Shown: positions 34,874 to 47,832, numbered from the stretch's first letter. The stretch is 64,000 bases of DNA from Engraulis encrasicolus (GCF_034702125.1 NC_085878.1:16104240-16168239), one strand, 5' to 3'. Notes: generated by a model from the letters alone, not told the origin. A program made the numbers and translations.

Positions 34874-35099
34874 CTCCATCTCCACTTCAGTCTCCATCTC
34901 TGCTACACTACGCACCCCCCACACCCCCCTCTCCACACACACCGCTGCCCTCCCCTCAGGTTGGCGGGTCACAGGGTTAACACAAGCCAATTACCAAAAC
35001 AGTTAAGGAGGAGACAGGAAACACAATATTTACCACATGACTGCCAGAGTGATGTGCCACACACCGAGACATGGCTGATTTAAGGAGCCTTTGTGCTTT

Positions 35100-36180
35100 C
35101 CCTTTTTTATGCTCAACACCACTCAAAACATGCAGCACACCAGTAAGGCCATATAGTCACATGAAGGAGACATGATTTCATGATGCCAAACATTATTATG
35201 TATGTTATTTTACTTGCAGCAGCAGCATGTACGGTATCTATCAGTAAATGCTTCTTAAACAATTTGATTCTAATCAATATGCGATACACTTTTGGACACA
35301 TACCATGCTTGTCTGCTACACTGGAATTACATAACCTTATTGTTCAGTGTTTGTGATATTCACAATCTTTCATTGGCATTTTTTGTATACATTTTTTCAG
35401 TATGCTGTTGTGTATGGCTATAAAGGAATTCTGTGAAAACTGTCTGTGGTATGAAATATGAAATTAGTTGACTGTCCTGAGACATGTAGCTCTCTGGCAT
35501 TTGTTCACGTTTTCAAAGGGGATATACGTACACCTCTGAACCGTGGTGAGTGTGTGTTACCTCCCTATGGGTTACACTGACCCATTCATTCAATGTAAAA
35601 ATGTTTTTAACAGCTGAGCCGATTTTGCATTTCCACTTTCCACTTTTCCAATCTTGATTACGTGAACAGATGACTGAGGGACCATTTGAACCTATTTACC
35701 TCCCATCGAGTACCACACACCACTCACACGCTCACTTCACGCTCACGCAAACGCAGGTGTGTGCGAGTGTGAACGAACGTGTCCGTGTCAGTGCCCCAGG
35801 TGAGCAGAGTCTTCCTGTTTATGCTGTCCCCCTCGCACTAGTCAAATAGTTTACCTTTTCGCTGGGGGTTATTGGCGTCGGCCGCTGCGGCAGGTTTGAT
35901 TGGTGCGTCTGCACAGCACGGCGCTGAAGAAGAAGAGACGTCGTATTTCTCCTCGCCGTGCGATGGCCGTCTTCCACACAGGAAGAGGACTGTCACCGGC
36001 TGCGTGTGTGTTCCCCCCTTTTGCATGTGTTTATGCTGGGCCAATGTGCGCAGCGCCGTGGGTGGGTAAGTGGATGGTCTTGATGAGAAACCCCTGTCCC
36101 ATTTTGAAGCCTTTGATTTATTGATCGGGCTTGATATACGATGGTTAAAGGGTTTTAGTGCAAGCGAGTGTACGGATGTG
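35100..36180. other. Unassigned sequence
   Basis: AT-rich to 35700, then mixed. Nothing recognised in coding or RNA terms. Confidence 0.4.
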
Positions 36181-36650
36181 TGTGTTAGAGAGAGAGCAAG
36201 AAAGAGAAAGACAGAAAAACTAAGTCAGGTAAGATTACCCAGTTCCCCAACAAATGTATTTATTTTATTATGTATTATGTATATTACGTTTTTTTATCAA
36301 GTGGAAAATCATAATGCATTATTTTCCAAAGCTTTTTGCAAAAAAAAATCTCTCAAGCATCAGAATGTTTAAAATGTATTTGCTTCATGGTTGATTTTGT
36401 GTTGCCAGAAACTTGTGAGCATACGTGTCATTTATGTCACATGTTGAGAGTGCGGTAGGTTGTGTGGAGATCCGGTGCATTCCTGTGCAGACCAAAATTA
36501 CCTCTAGATTTAAGAGAATAAATAAAAGGCTTGGCAGCCTGCTGATAATGGATGCAGGTTTAGATTGCTTTTATGACTCTCTTAATGTCTACACATGCAT
36601 TAAGGGGGACATTGACCTCTGTGTTTTTTTGTCCCGCTGTGTATCAGGGC

Positions 36651-36654
36651 CTGT

Positions 36655-36714
<60 letters not shown>

Positions 36715-36717
36715 GTG

Positions 36718-36748
<31 letters not shown>

Positions 36749-36765
36749 ACGTGTGCATGCGTGTG
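36651..36765. repeat. (GT)n microsatellite with GC steps
   Basis: A GT core at 36659-36708, then GT and GCGTGCGTGC alternation. Confidence 0.96.
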
Positions 36766-37014
36766 CGCCAGAGTGAGAGAGCCTGGAGGGGGGAGAGAGA
36801 ATGGATGCGTTTGTGAGAGGGAGACGGTGGGAGGTGGAGGTAATTTGTTAGCCCTGTTGTACGGCTTTAGAGTGGATCTGGGCCTGTCTATCTGATATCT
36901 GGTGTACCTCTAAACCCTGTCTGGCTGCGGTGGACTGGTGGGGGTGGGACGGCGGTGGTGGTGTTGGTGTTGGGGTGGGGGTGGTGGACAAGGAGGGAAG
37001 ATTGAGGTTCGAGA

Positions 37015-37140
37015 GAGGGGGTCACAAAAATAGAGAAACTCAAGAGAGAGAGTGGGTGTGGAGGAAGAGACGAAAGTAGAGGAGAGACTGAAAGAGAGCG
37101 AGACAAGAAGAGAGAGACAGACCGAGAGAGAGAGAGCAAG
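37015..37140. repeat. GA-rich purine tract
   Basis: Interrupted GAGAGA sequence. Confidence 0.8.
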
Positions 37141-37333
37141 TTCTGTAAGCTCCAGCCTGCTGCGGGTGATCCCAAGGCCTGGGCTGCATACCAGAGGTAA
37201 TGTTCCCTCTCCAGTGGGCTCAGGGGGCTGTGGAGGGGCCGGCAGATAATGCAGCCGGGGGATTAGGGTCCTAACGCAGGGCCCCGGCCATGTAACCCGG
37301 CCCCTCCGCCTCGCAGTCATGGTGAGCCCTGAC

Positions 37334-37607
37334 CAGGGCCATGACCAGACATTTTCAAATCCTGGGGTCAAATACCGTGCTGTACTGCATACTGTACAAT
37401 TAGAATGCTTCAAACCCTTCAGTCAGACTCTTAAGTTTGTTTTCATTAATCACTGTCTTGAGGATAAATGGGGGTGGCATATACAGACTGAATTTATCAT
37501 TGTTGATCATATATCGATTTTCATCATAGATAACTTTTACATTACTGCAAAAAAATACAGAGGACATGACCTCTGTGTCCTCAATGGTAGTTACGGCCAT
37601 GGCCCTG
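37334..37607. mobile_element. hAT-like MITE, about 274 bp
   Basis: The left end CAGGGCCATGACCAG is mirrored at the right by GGCCATGGCCCTG. Near the right end GAGGACATGACCTC and TGTGTCCTCA form further short inversions. No target duplication was seen and no frame is open across it. The family is inferred from the CAGGG-type ends. Confidence 0.5.
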
Positions 37608-37679
37608 ACCATACAGTACAGACATGTCAAGATTTTGTCTCGGAAGACAATTCGGTTATTAGCATCATGGCTGTTCCCA

Positions 37680-38255
37680 CAAGGTTCTCATTTTAGCATT
37701 GCCAATAATGGGAAATTTAGTGGAAGTGGTTTATAAAAGAAATGTTCAGGGAATGTTTTGTATTTGCCATTGAAATGGTGTACAGCCATGCTTCTTGGAG
37801 ATGGTATACTAGAGGACACTTTTCCCATTTCAGGAGTGGACATAGTGGAAGTTTCAGAATGAATAAAAACAATCTTGGAGATGATTCACTGCGAGTTAAT
37901 GAAACTTAGCCTTTTATTGTTACAGAGATGGAGGAGGGCAGGAGGGAAAAGTTCGCCATTGTACGTTAATCTCCTGTCTTTACTACAGTTTGAAAGTAAA
38001 GTGTAATTTGTTACAGGAAATGTACTATCTGGTTTTGAAGTCACATTCCATTATATATTTCTTCTGTCATCATATTGCAAGACTATTTCTTGTTTTTAAG
38101 ATTTGTGTGCTAGCACACAGTACTCAAATTAATGTGTATGTGTGTATATGGTATGTTCTGTGTGTGTGCACATGTACAAGTGTTTTGCTACATGTGTGTG
38201 TTTTAAGGCTTAGTACGAGTATATATGTGCATGGGTGTGTACAAGGCAGCTTTGT
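37680..38255. other. AT-rich unassigned sequence
   Basis: No gene or element end recognised. Confidence 0.45.
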
Positions 38256-38256
38256 T

Positions 38257-38385
<129 letters not shown>

Positions 38386-38589
38386 CAGAAGAGTGATTAA
38401 GACAGAGACTAATGCTGTTTGGACAGCTCACTGGTGTGGCGTGGGTGGTCGTGCTGCACAAGCACGAGGGGCCTAGCGACGCGCTGCTGCTGCTGCGGCC
38501 AGTTTATAGAGTCTGAGCTCAAGTGAACTGTTGAAGGCGGCTAGAGAAGCCTGAGTGAAATCACAACACCCCAGGCCCCAGATATGAAA

Positions 38590-38640
38590 GACCTGAGAGA
38601 GACGGAGAGACATAGAGAGAGAGACATAGAGAGAGAGAGG

Positions 38641-38696
<56 letters not shown>

Positions 38697-38870
38697 GAGA
38701 GAGAGAGAGAGAGAGGGCGAGATACAGAGAGAGACAGGAAAGTTCGGAAAAGAAGTTGAAGGGAGGGAGTGGGAAAATGGAGGGAGGGGAAGGAGGGAGG
38801 TAAAGAGAGAGAGAGGGAGTCAGAGAGAAACAGAGAACGAGATGGAAAGAGGTGTAGAGACAGAGAGTAC
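38590..38870. repeat. (GA)n microsatellite and long purine tract
   Basis: Nearly 280 bases of mostly purine, with a pure GA core at about 38648-38690. Confidence 0.95.
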
Positions 38871-39304
38871 ACATGGGGTGGAAACGGAGGGCGAGAGGCT
38901 TTCTGGAAAGGTCTATCGGGCCCAGACGCTCCCCTGTCAGCCACAAAGCTCTTATTGAGGGGGGAGCAGACACGCACTGTCCGGTTTCTGCGCAGTAAAC
39001 TTTTAATAGATTTAAATGGTCGGGTGGCAGGGTTGCAGCGTAGGCCGAGCGAGCAGCGCGCCCCCTTCTTCTGGTCCTGACTCAAGGGGCTGCTCCCTCT
39101 CTCCCTCGCTCCCTCACCAGCCTGTTCCATCCGGCTCGGCTCGGCCCGACCCTGCTCGCCAGGCTGGGAAGAGGGGCAAGAGATGGAGTGGGACAGGGAT
39201 CCAGGTGGAGAGGAAAAAACGGGTGGGTGTTGATGGCGGTTGTGTGGTGCAGGCAAAGCGGAGAGCACTTCCGTTTGACTTTTCCTGCACAGTCACGCAT
39301 TGAA

Positions 39305-39352
39305 GTTTTGCCCAAATAAATCATCTCATGCTAAATGATTTATGGCCAAAAC
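39305..39352. other. Long imperfect palindrome
   Basis: ATAAATCAT (39316-39324) pairs with ATGATTTAT (39335-39343), and GTTTTG (39305-39310) pairs with CAAAAC (39347-39352). It lies in complex sequence that may be conserved. Confidence 0.5.
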
Positions 39353-39639
39353 TTACATCACAAAGCTGGTGCTACTTTGAGTCCTATCTTTAGCAAAGTA
39401 AAGAATATCATGCAGGAATTACGTTACGTTTTCCACAGACCTTCAGCTGAGTATGCAGGCACAGGTCTCTGCATGTCTTCTGCCTGTAAATGGAACGCAA
39501 TCTGAAACACAGTAACAGGGTGAGATGAGAATAGACAGAATACAGAGAAGAGTGATGGTGAGCGGAATGGGAAGATGGAGAGATGGACAGAGGACAGAGC
39601 TTGACTTAATACCAGGTCTATCAATGCGCTATGTGTCCT

Positions 39640-39750
39640 TTGGCTGTAGAGAGAGGGGGAGGGAGTGAGAGACAGAGAGAGAACGAGGGGGGGGGGGAGA
39701 AATAGAAAGAGAGAGCAATAGACGAGTGGTGGGAGAGCGAGATGGATGGG
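39640..39750. repeat. GA-rich purine tract
   Basis: GAGAGAGGGGGAGGGAGTGAGAG-type sequence with a G run near 39690. Confidence 0.8.
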
Positions 39751-39989
39751 TGCAGTAGGGGGAACCCTCTATGGCTCCTCTGAGTCAAGATTTCTGAATG
39801 GAGCAGGGGGGAGGGCGGGAAGCGGGAATGACAGGAATATGACTCAAGTTGCCATTTCCAGATCCAGGAGTGGCGTACATTTTAATGGTGCGCATCCATG
39901 TGTCAGCATGCCAGTAACAATCTCCTCGTCTCCACACTGGAGATCTTTATGGCCTTCACAAACGGCTGCAGCGAGCTAACGCTGTGCGC

Positions 39990-40150
39990 TCTCTCTTCCA
40001 TGAAATGTGCCTTTTGGAGAAAATAAATTTCACTGACCAAATCCAACGAAATTAATTTGTGTTATTGTAAGTGATGAATTATAGTCTGCCTGTCAGTCAT
40101 TCGGAGTGCATATGGTTTTAGGATCATGATTTTGATAGGCGACTTATGGA
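39990..40150. other. AT-rich complex block, possible conserved element
   Basis: Contains AAATTAATTTGTG and GATGAATTATAG with homeodomain-type cores in non-repetitive context. No exon features. Confidence 0.3.
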
Positions 40151-40192
40151 GTTCTGACTTACCATAGCACAGCCGCACGAGGTTCCACTGCA

Positions 40193-40262
40193 GCTCTCTC
40201 TCTGTCTGTCTCTCTCTCTTTCTCTCTCTCTCTCGGTCTCTCTCTCTCTCTCTCTCTCCACC
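40193..40262. repeat. (CT)n microsatellite
   Basis: Interrupted CT, about 70 bases. Confidence 0.9.
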
Positions 40263-40557
40263 CCCCTCCCCCTATTGTGGACTGCTGGTGACTTTGCCCC
40301 TCACCTCAGTCGGGCCTGCTGATCAGTCAGAGTCTGGAGATAGGCCTACGTGCAGAGGGAGGGCCGGTGTGATAAGGGGCCCAGAGGAGTAGGGCCACCA
40401 GAGGAGGAGGCCAAGGGTGGAGGAGATGGATGAGCCCAGGGAGGGAGAGGTGAGCAGGGAGGGACAGGCCCAGATAGCAAGGGCCCATAGTGGACCATAA
40501 TGGCTAGTGATTGCAGTCTCAGTCTGGACAGGGGAAAAAAGAAGGTGATGGATGTGG

Positions 40558-40672
40558 CAACTTACTCCCACACACATTCACAATGGATATGGATACACAT
40601 GGAGACATCTGCATGCGTACGTTACATGCATGCACAAATGCCTGCACACATACACGCACGCTTGCACGCGCG

Positions 40673-40742
<70 letters not shown>

Positions 40743-40940
40743 CATACACACACACACACACAGCATCGTACAACATATACACTACAACTTACTCCTACAC
40801 ACATTCACAATGGATGTGGATATAGATGCAGACATCTGCATGCATACAGCACATGCATGCACAAATGCCTGCACACATGCGCACGCACGCACACACACAC
40901 ACACACACACACACCGCATCGTACAACATAAACACACACG
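40558..40940. repeat. Duplicated 227-bp unit with internal CA arrays
   Basis: CAACTTACTCC followed by ACACACATTCACAATGGAT begins at 40558 and again at 40785. Both copies go on through CATCTGCATGC, ACATGCATGCACAAATGCC, a CA array, then GCATCGTACAACATA. The second copy is shorter because its CA array is shorter. Confidence 0.9.
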
Positions 40941-41149
40941 TACAAAAACTTTGCAGAGTAGAAACACAAACATACGCACACCCACACACACAGAAACTTT
41001 TTAAAAGCGGTATGTGCGGAATGGGCGGCAGCAGCAGTATGCCTTTGATTAGAGGAGACAGTGGTAACCCTTTCCCTCTCCCTCGGGAGTCTGCCTGTCT
41101 CTGCCGCTCCTCGCCATGTCCATCTCAGTCCCCCCGGGTGACGGACACC

Positions 41150-41410
41150 AAGAGAGGAAGGGACGGAGAGAGAGTGAATCTGGAAGATGGAGAGGGGGAA
41201 AGAGAGAGAGATGGAGTGAAAAAGAGACCGAGATGGAGTCAGAGAGAGAGATTGAGAAAGGGAGATAGTCATGGAAAGAGAGTGTCTGAGGGATGGAGAG
41301 GGGTAGACCGAGATGGAGAGGGAAATACACCAAGAGATGGAGTAAAGAGAGAGTGAGCGATCGAGAGAGTCAGAGTCAGAGGGAGAGGGAGAGAGATGGA
41401 CACAGATGCA
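41150..41410. repeat. Purine tract with GATGGAG motifs
   Basis: About 250 bases of GAGAGA with repeated GAGATGGAG steps, possibly a degenerate minisatellite. Confidence 0.8.
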
Positions 41411-41825
41411 GCGCCAGACAGACAGACGGCCGGCCTTGAATAACCCGACATCACCGGGCCGTTTCCTGTGGCCCTGGAGGCTCTGTCCCATCCAATAATC
41501 CTTGAAGAAAGACCCTCTCTCTGCCGCTCTACCTCTCCTCCTCCCTTTTCAGTATACCTCTCCCTCTCCTGCTCTCCCCCTCTCTCCTCTCTTTTTTGCC
41601 CAAGGCTAGAATGATTGGCATCTCTGGTCAGAGCCAGCACTTCAGCCCCAGCCAGGAGGGACCTGGGGGGTAATGGAGAGGTGGATGGCTGGGGGTTGAA
41701 GGGGGGCGGGGGCTGTGTGGACAGGCCTTAAGATTTAAGTATATCTACTGTGTACCATATAAACACATGGGACTAAATAGCATCCTTGTGGGGCGTGTAA
41801 TAGTCTGGGCGTCTTGTCTAGTTGT

Positions 41826-41923
<98 letters not shown>
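41826..41923. repeat. (GT)n microsatellite
   Basis: About 96 bases of pure GT. Confidence 0.97.
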
Positions 41924-41924
<1 letters not shown>

Positions 41925-42287
41925 ATGTTACAGTGTGTGTGTCTATGTTTGTGTGTGTTTAGTTGGGGCTCTTGCTGCCTTGCAATACTGTTTTTGACTC
42001 TTTACACCTCATACCTTTTTTGTGTTTACTTTCAGGTTAAGGGAGATGTATTTCTATGTCTGTGAGAGAGATGCAGCCTGAAAACTTGTCAGAGATGGAG
42101 AAAGACAGAGAGGAGGCTCAGGGATAGAGTTGGTGGGTGTGTGTGTGGGGTAAAGGGGGTCTGTGTTCGATAAGGGGACAGGAGCTCAGAGCTGCAGGGG
42201 CCTTTTGCACCCCAATAGCTTCCAGATGCCTCGTAATTACCCACTCTGCACCATCCTGCTCCTGCTCAGAGAGAGATGGAGTGATGG

Positions 42288-42323
<36 letters not shown>

Positions 42324-42372
42324 GCAGACAGACAGACAGACAGAGACAGACGACAGACGACAGACGACAGAA
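42288..42372. repeat. GA array, ACAG tetramers and ACGACAG heptamers
   Basis: Three adjoining tandem types: GA (42290-42321), CAGA/ACAG (about 42325-42345) and CGACAGA (about 42348-42371). Confidence 0.9.
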
Positions 42373-42785
42373 ACTAAATGTAGGAGTATGTGTCGGCCAA
42401 ATGGCCCTTTCTAAAACCCATTTAAAAGTTCAAATGCCCAATTCACAGAAGACAGACAGGAGGTTTTAAAAATAACGACTCATTTTTCTTATGAGTTAAA
42501 ACTAGATTGTCCTCTAAAAGCAGCACTTATTGCAAGGGAGTCTTTATGACGCCCTGGTGGTCCTTGTCCCTTGATGAAAGCTCCCAGAAACCAAAGCCAA
42601 TGTCCAAAACCCAAATCCTGTTTGGGAGTCCGAGTTCAGGTGTTCTGTTGGCCAAAGGGGGTCTCCGGGGACGTCAGTTACTCCATGCGGATCCAGCACA
42701 CCTTGGCTGCAAAGAACAAGTGCCAGTTTCTGGTTTGAAGGCAATCAAGCACCGAAATCAATGATTTGGTACTGAGGATTCTTAC

Positions 42786-43080
42786 GTCCGTTTCGTAGTG
42801 TTTGGAGGCGCGGTGCAGCTCCAGCTCACTCCAAATCCTCCTGTCCTGGTCGTGGTCAACAGCCAGCACACTTCGGGCTAAAAGACAAGGGGAGCAGGGC
42901 AACAAAGATGACACAGTGAGAACAAGGAGTACACATACAAAGGGGTTGCTTACTTTCCTTTGGCGAAGGGCTTTGAACATTGGCTGACTTGGTCCATCCC
43001 AGTCCAGTCCGGTCCAGTTCGGTTTGTTCATCCTGTCTTCCCCCCATCACGGTCTGATCCCCCACCAAATGCAGGAGCCT
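42786..43080 (-). CDS. Candidate two-exon gene fragment, function unknown
   Basis: On the minus strand exon A (43080-42954, 127 bp) is preceded by TTTTCAG and followed by GTAAGC. A 76-bp intron ends CCCCTTGTCTTTTAG, and exon B (42877-42786, 92 bp) is followed by GTAAGA. Exon A leaves one base and exon B starts with two, so the frame passes cleanly. Exon A ends ...SANVQSPSPKE; exon B encodes RSVLAVDHDQDRRIWSELEL and ten more residues, acidic/basic-rich and probably helical. Codon choice is varied, unlike repeat translation. I do not recognise the family. Weaknesses: the exon A acceptor has a poor pyrimidine tract, no further exon in phase was found (the next acceptor-like site near 42713 gives a stop after ten codons in this phase), and no start codon is assigned. 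Confidence 0.3.
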
Positions 43081-43129
43081 CTGAAAACCTACCCCTTTAT
43101 ACTGTTCCCCATCATGTTTGTAGAGCACT

Positions 43130-44170
43130 GATTGACCAAGTCGCAGTTGTTCCGGAAGCAGCTCGCCTCAAAGCAATTAGGAAGTCATTAGTGATGAGAT
43201 GAGCCAATGAGAGGTGAGACGTAAGGCAGTTAATTAGGTGCAAACGGAAAAACACAGAAAACCAAGGAATCACTGCAACTAAAATATGCAAAATAAAACA
43301 GAGCAAACCTAAAACACTTAAAAGCACTGCAAACATAAACCCCAGCAAACCAATAAAAAAGATAAAATCCCCACATACTCTTGGCTAACATATCTAGATT
43401 TTTCAACTACATAAATGCATGAACGCTTCTTACCAGTCATCGGACAGATGTCAGTTACATAAATAGTCGCATTTGCTGTTGAAGTAAACGTGGAGTCAAT
43501 AATAACTAGAAAGATGAGGTGACACAGTTACCAGACACCAGATGATTGGGAAGAACAACTGCAATTGCAACTACAAATGAAAAGGTTCCCTTTCAGGAAG
43601 ACATCCAAGAACAGAGAGCAGCATGCAGGTGTAGAGGAAGACAGCACAAAGCAAGCTTATAACATTTCCTCTCATAATTAAAATGGGCAAATAGCCCCTA
43701 TTCATCCCTTTGATGGTCATGCTAAAACAAGGCAACCTCCTACAATTACGTACACGCCGTGTAATATTTTGGAGGTTAATTATGTCACGCGCGGCATCTT
43801 TCTCCTCCAACAGCCTCAATCCGTTTCTTTCTCCCATCCAATTTCCCGTAAATACAAACAAACCAACAACTGGCCTAGCAGATGCAGAACACAGAATGTG
43901 ATGCAGCATTGCCAACTGCTTGGTTTGGCCTGGCGCATTTTGGGACCAGTGCTTTACAAAAGAACGCACAATAAATACCCAGTCAGATCTACAAAGTCAT
44001 TTACTATCAAAACACTCTTCACTGTTGTCTGATTTAGTTTTTATTTATTATTTATTTCCCTCCATGTTTGACTTTTAATATGCTTTTTCTATCTGCTTCC
44101 TATAAAGTTTTGGAGCTTAACACTTTAGCATGGCTCCATGTTCTGTGAACACTCCCTGTTTATGATTGGT
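43130..44170. other. Unassigned sequence with possible conserved block
   Basis: A-rich at 43230-43380. Around 43750-43810 a TTAATTATGTCACGCGCGGC stretch is complex. A 132-codon minus-strand frame (43969-43571) spans it but has no domain or splice context that I recognise; its presence may be chance. Confidence 0.3.
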
Positions 44171-44295
44171 TATGAGTGCTGTGGTTGCATTCCAAACAGA
44201 TCATTCTCACTTTGATTGATCCCTATTTACAGAGCATTTACTGTGCACAAACATCAGACCCTCTTTTAGTCAACTGTCATTCTCTTACACTTTTG

Positions 44296-44434
<139 letters not shown>

Positions 44435-44674
44435 AAACAAACAGAGCAGAACATACAAGGACGGAACAGACACAATCTGATGAAAATTTGCATGAGTGCT
44501 TGATGTACCTTTAAGTGTTCACAGTCATTTACGTAAATAAAAAAACATGACAAATGACAAAAGCGACAAATTACAAAAGAGACGACCACACAAAGCAAGC
44601 AGAGTTCAGAGATATGCCAGACTGTACTGGCAGCTTTAACCCTCATGCCTAAATGAGGACTGACTTCCAGACCT

Positions 44675-44744
44675 CGAAGAGAAGAGAAGAGAAGAGAAGA
44701 GAAGAGAAGAGAAGAGAAGAGAAGAGAAGAGAAGACAAGAGAAC
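44675..44744. repeat. (GAGAA)n pentamer array
   Basis: About 13 copies of AAGAG. Confidence 0.96.
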
Positions 44745-45500
44745 ACAGGATGAGAAACTCTATGGTTGCAAGATTTCCTCCCCCCATTGTCACAGTACCA
44801 AAGCACCAGACCAACGCCACATCACACAGACTCGCATCTAAACACACATTTCCCAATTTGTGGCCGTTGTTGTGTCAGCCGCCCTGCCATGTACAAGCAC
44901 AACATGTACGTCTGTAGTCATCACTTTTATGAGTGGGCTTTACCTCACCCCATGATGAGCGTAAACTTGCATGGCAATCGCCTGGCTCTCTCCGGAACCT
45001 TGTGTACTTCCGCTCAGCTTCTTGAGCTTACACAAGGGTCTGAAGGATCTTCAGATTCACCCCTTCTTCCGAACCAAAATGCAGTAGAACCAGTCAAGTT
45101 AGCAAGATTTTCAGTACTGTGACTTAGTCAATGTTTTTGCGATGGGAAAAATAAGTGAAACGCGACACACAATTGTTTCAGACAACATTTACGGCTCGCA
45201 TGGACTCACTCGTCGACAATGATTCTGTAATTTCAAGTGAACTCGATTTGAATCTGTGAGTAGTTAAAGTAGCACCTCATTAAAATGTCAGACAAGTGGT
45301 TTCCCTAATCATGTTCAAGGGTTTTTAAAAATAAAACCTCACCTTCGCAGACCTACAGTATGCATATGGCGTAGCTCCAGATGGAGCAAGGCAAAACCCA
45401 GTCATCTGGCGAGAAATGCACAAGATACAAAAACATCCTTTTCCGCGTCCCAATTAATGAACATAGACACTATGGAACACAGACACAAGCACATAAATAG
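44745..45500. other. Unassigned sequence
   Basis: A 118-codon plus-strand frame at 44766-45122 has a Cys/His-containing stretch but not the spacing of a known zinc finger. No gene is claimed. Confidence 0.35.
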
Positions 45501-45703
45501 TCAGATGGACACAAACACACACACACACACACAGACAGAACACAAATCAAAATGCACACAGATTTCAGAATCATTCATATAAGCTGTGCAAAAATGAATC
45601 ATAATGATGATGAAAATAAAATGCCTGTCCCTCTGTTGACACAGATAACCAGAAGACCAGACAACCATGGCACACACTTTTCTGACCACCTCCCATGTCT
45701 AAT

Positions 45704-45870
45704 TCATCCATCCATCCATCCATCCATCCATCCATCCATTTGTCCATGATCCATCCTCCTATCCAGCCAGCCCAGTCCATCCAGCCAGGCAGCCTGTCCC
45801 CCAGGTGCCCTGGCCAGTCTTGCCTAGTCTAGTCTAGTCTAGTGTAGTGCAGTGTAGTGTAGTGTGGTAT
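45704..45870. repeat. (CATC)n tetramers and CTAGT/AGTGT pentamers
   Basis: About nine CATC copies at 45704-45740. TCTAG pentamers at 45823-45842 grade into AGTGT pentamers to about 45870. Confidence 0.93.
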
Positions 45871-46139
45871 GGTGTGGGGTGCCGGTCTGGCTTCCCACGC
45901 AGTACTGTGGCAGGCGCCACAAAGGGGGTCTGTGTTCTGTGGCGGGCAGCGTGACTGGTGCGGTGTGAAACAGCCTGTAAAACGCGCCGCGCAGGTACGG
46001 GTCACGGACAGCCTCCCATGAGCTCAGTCCCGGGGCAGTCAGGCCTCAGTGCACGCTCCCGCCGCGGGACGTTCTGTGTGTGAGTGTGTGCGTGAATGCA
46101 CGTGTGTAAGAGTGTGTATGTACTAATATTTTGGTGTAT

Positions 46140-46157
46140 TAGTGTGTCTGTGTCTGC

Positions 46158-46194
<37 letters not shown>

Positions 46195-46265
46195 CGCATG
46201 CACACGTGTGGATGTGTTCATGCATGTGTAGGCATGCTTGTGTGTGTGTGCTTGTGTGTGTGTGT
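46140..46265. repeat. (GT)n microsatellite, interrupted
   Basis: A pure GT core at 46160-46192 with degenerate GT after it. Confidence 0.93.
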
Positions 46266-46639
46266 TCTACCACAGTGTTCCCACCCTACCCAACACCCAC
46301 ATGAAAACACAGAAGAGGAAGGTGTGGCAGATGTCAGATTGTTTTTATTATTATTATTCTTACGACTCCTCTCCCTCCACGTGTGAGGTTTGGAGCTGAA
46401 CAGTAGTGGAAAAGTCCTCTCCCCCACACCACTCCCCCCCCCCCATGCGTATGTGCCGCGGTAGAGGTGAGGGGGAGAGTGCACATGGGAATAACCTATT
46501 CACCACCTCTGTTTCTGCCATCAGGCGTTTTGGCGCCGTCATCTCTGTCTATACAAGCACTGCCTGGGGGGTTATTAAACGCTCTGTCTGTGAACAGATT
46601 GGTTAAAAAATGGTTATTGCATTTGTTACGTTGCTAATT

Positions 46640-47520
46640 ACTGCTTCATAAATTTCAACGTTCACTCTGTTTACCAGGAGTCCAGGAGAGGCTGTCAGAC
46701 TAGTAATGAGCACTTGAAAAGGTGATTTTTTTTGTATGTGCGTGTTTGTACAGAACTATTGATCAAAGAGGGCCCTTTGAGAGTAGTTTGCCCCTGTAGA
46801 TCAGGAGATGGATGTCCAGCTAGTCCCCTCCTTCCCCACCCTGCACATCTTGTTGCCTGATTTTGTGTTTGTCATTGAGGGATGGGAGTTGGAGGGCTGG
46901 TGAACTCCACTGTGTAAACGAACGGGTGGGGGTGGTGTGCGGCTGTAGGGGTTACATATTTCAATTGTGCTATTTGAGTGGCAACGGTGAGGGCCTATCA
47001 GGAGATTGATGCCAGGTTAATGGGGAAATAAAGTGGACATGGAAAGGGATAGCAAAAGCAAATGCCAGAGAGTAAAGGTGGCCATCCTACTACATGATAA
47101 ACAACTGTACTATAATATTATAAATTCTCTGCTGTCACCTTTCATTTACTTACCTTTTAGATTTTACATTTAACAACTAAAGATTCAAAGCATAAACATG
47201 TTATTGAATATATTTGGTATAGCTTCTGACAAATAGGGTAAATGATTTTGAAAATATGACATTGAAAATCGTCTGCAGTTATTCACATTAAGCACAAAAG
47301 GAAAACATAAAGTAAAGTAAATAATAGCAGAACAGAGACAGACCTTGTGTTATGGACTATAACACTTTACTATGACACAGTCAAGTTTATATTTATTTAA
47401 AGACTACATACCCCAATGAATTAAATTCAACCATGGAATGAATTTATTTACTCCCACAAAAACTATTCCAGTTGGAATTTGTCAGTACTAAGCCCCAAAT
47501 ATATATAAAAAAGTATAATT
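46640..47520. other. AT-rich unassigned sequence
   Basis: Nothing recognised. Confidence 0.45.
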
Positions 47521-47759
47521 TGCTGTATTTATTTATAGTAATTATTGTGTGTGCATGTCTCTGTCTGTTTTGTATCTGTACGTTACTGCAGTCTAAGTGG
47601 ATTCAAGAAGACTGCATGTTAAATACAGGGCTATTTGGGTGTACATTACCCATCCTGTGTGTGTGGTATTGGAAAGTACAGGATTGGTTGGCAATAGGAT
47701 GCGTGTGTGTGAGGACATTCATACATTTTTGCATGTGTGCATTTATGTCAATGCAAGTA

Positions 47760-47832
47760 TGGTTGTGTGTGTGTCCGTGTCTGTGCGTGTGTGTCTGTGC
47801 GTGTGTGTGTGTCTGTGTGTGCCTCTGCGTGT
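47760..47832. repeat. Interrupted GT array
   Basis: TGTGTGTCCGTG-type repeats. Confidence 0.85.

Noticed and set aside
40558..40940. CRISPR-like direct repeats
   Set aside because: Only two long copies with CA arrays in a vertebrate context; no regular spacers.
43571..43969. 132-codon minus-strand frame free of repeats
   Set aside because: No recognised domain, no convincing splice sites or start context, and overlapping frames exist on the other strand.
44766..45122. 118-codon frame with Cys and His residues suggesting a zinc finger
   Set aside because: Cys/His spacing does not fit THAP, C2H2 or other finger patterns, and the frame starts in unremarkable sequence after a pentamer array.
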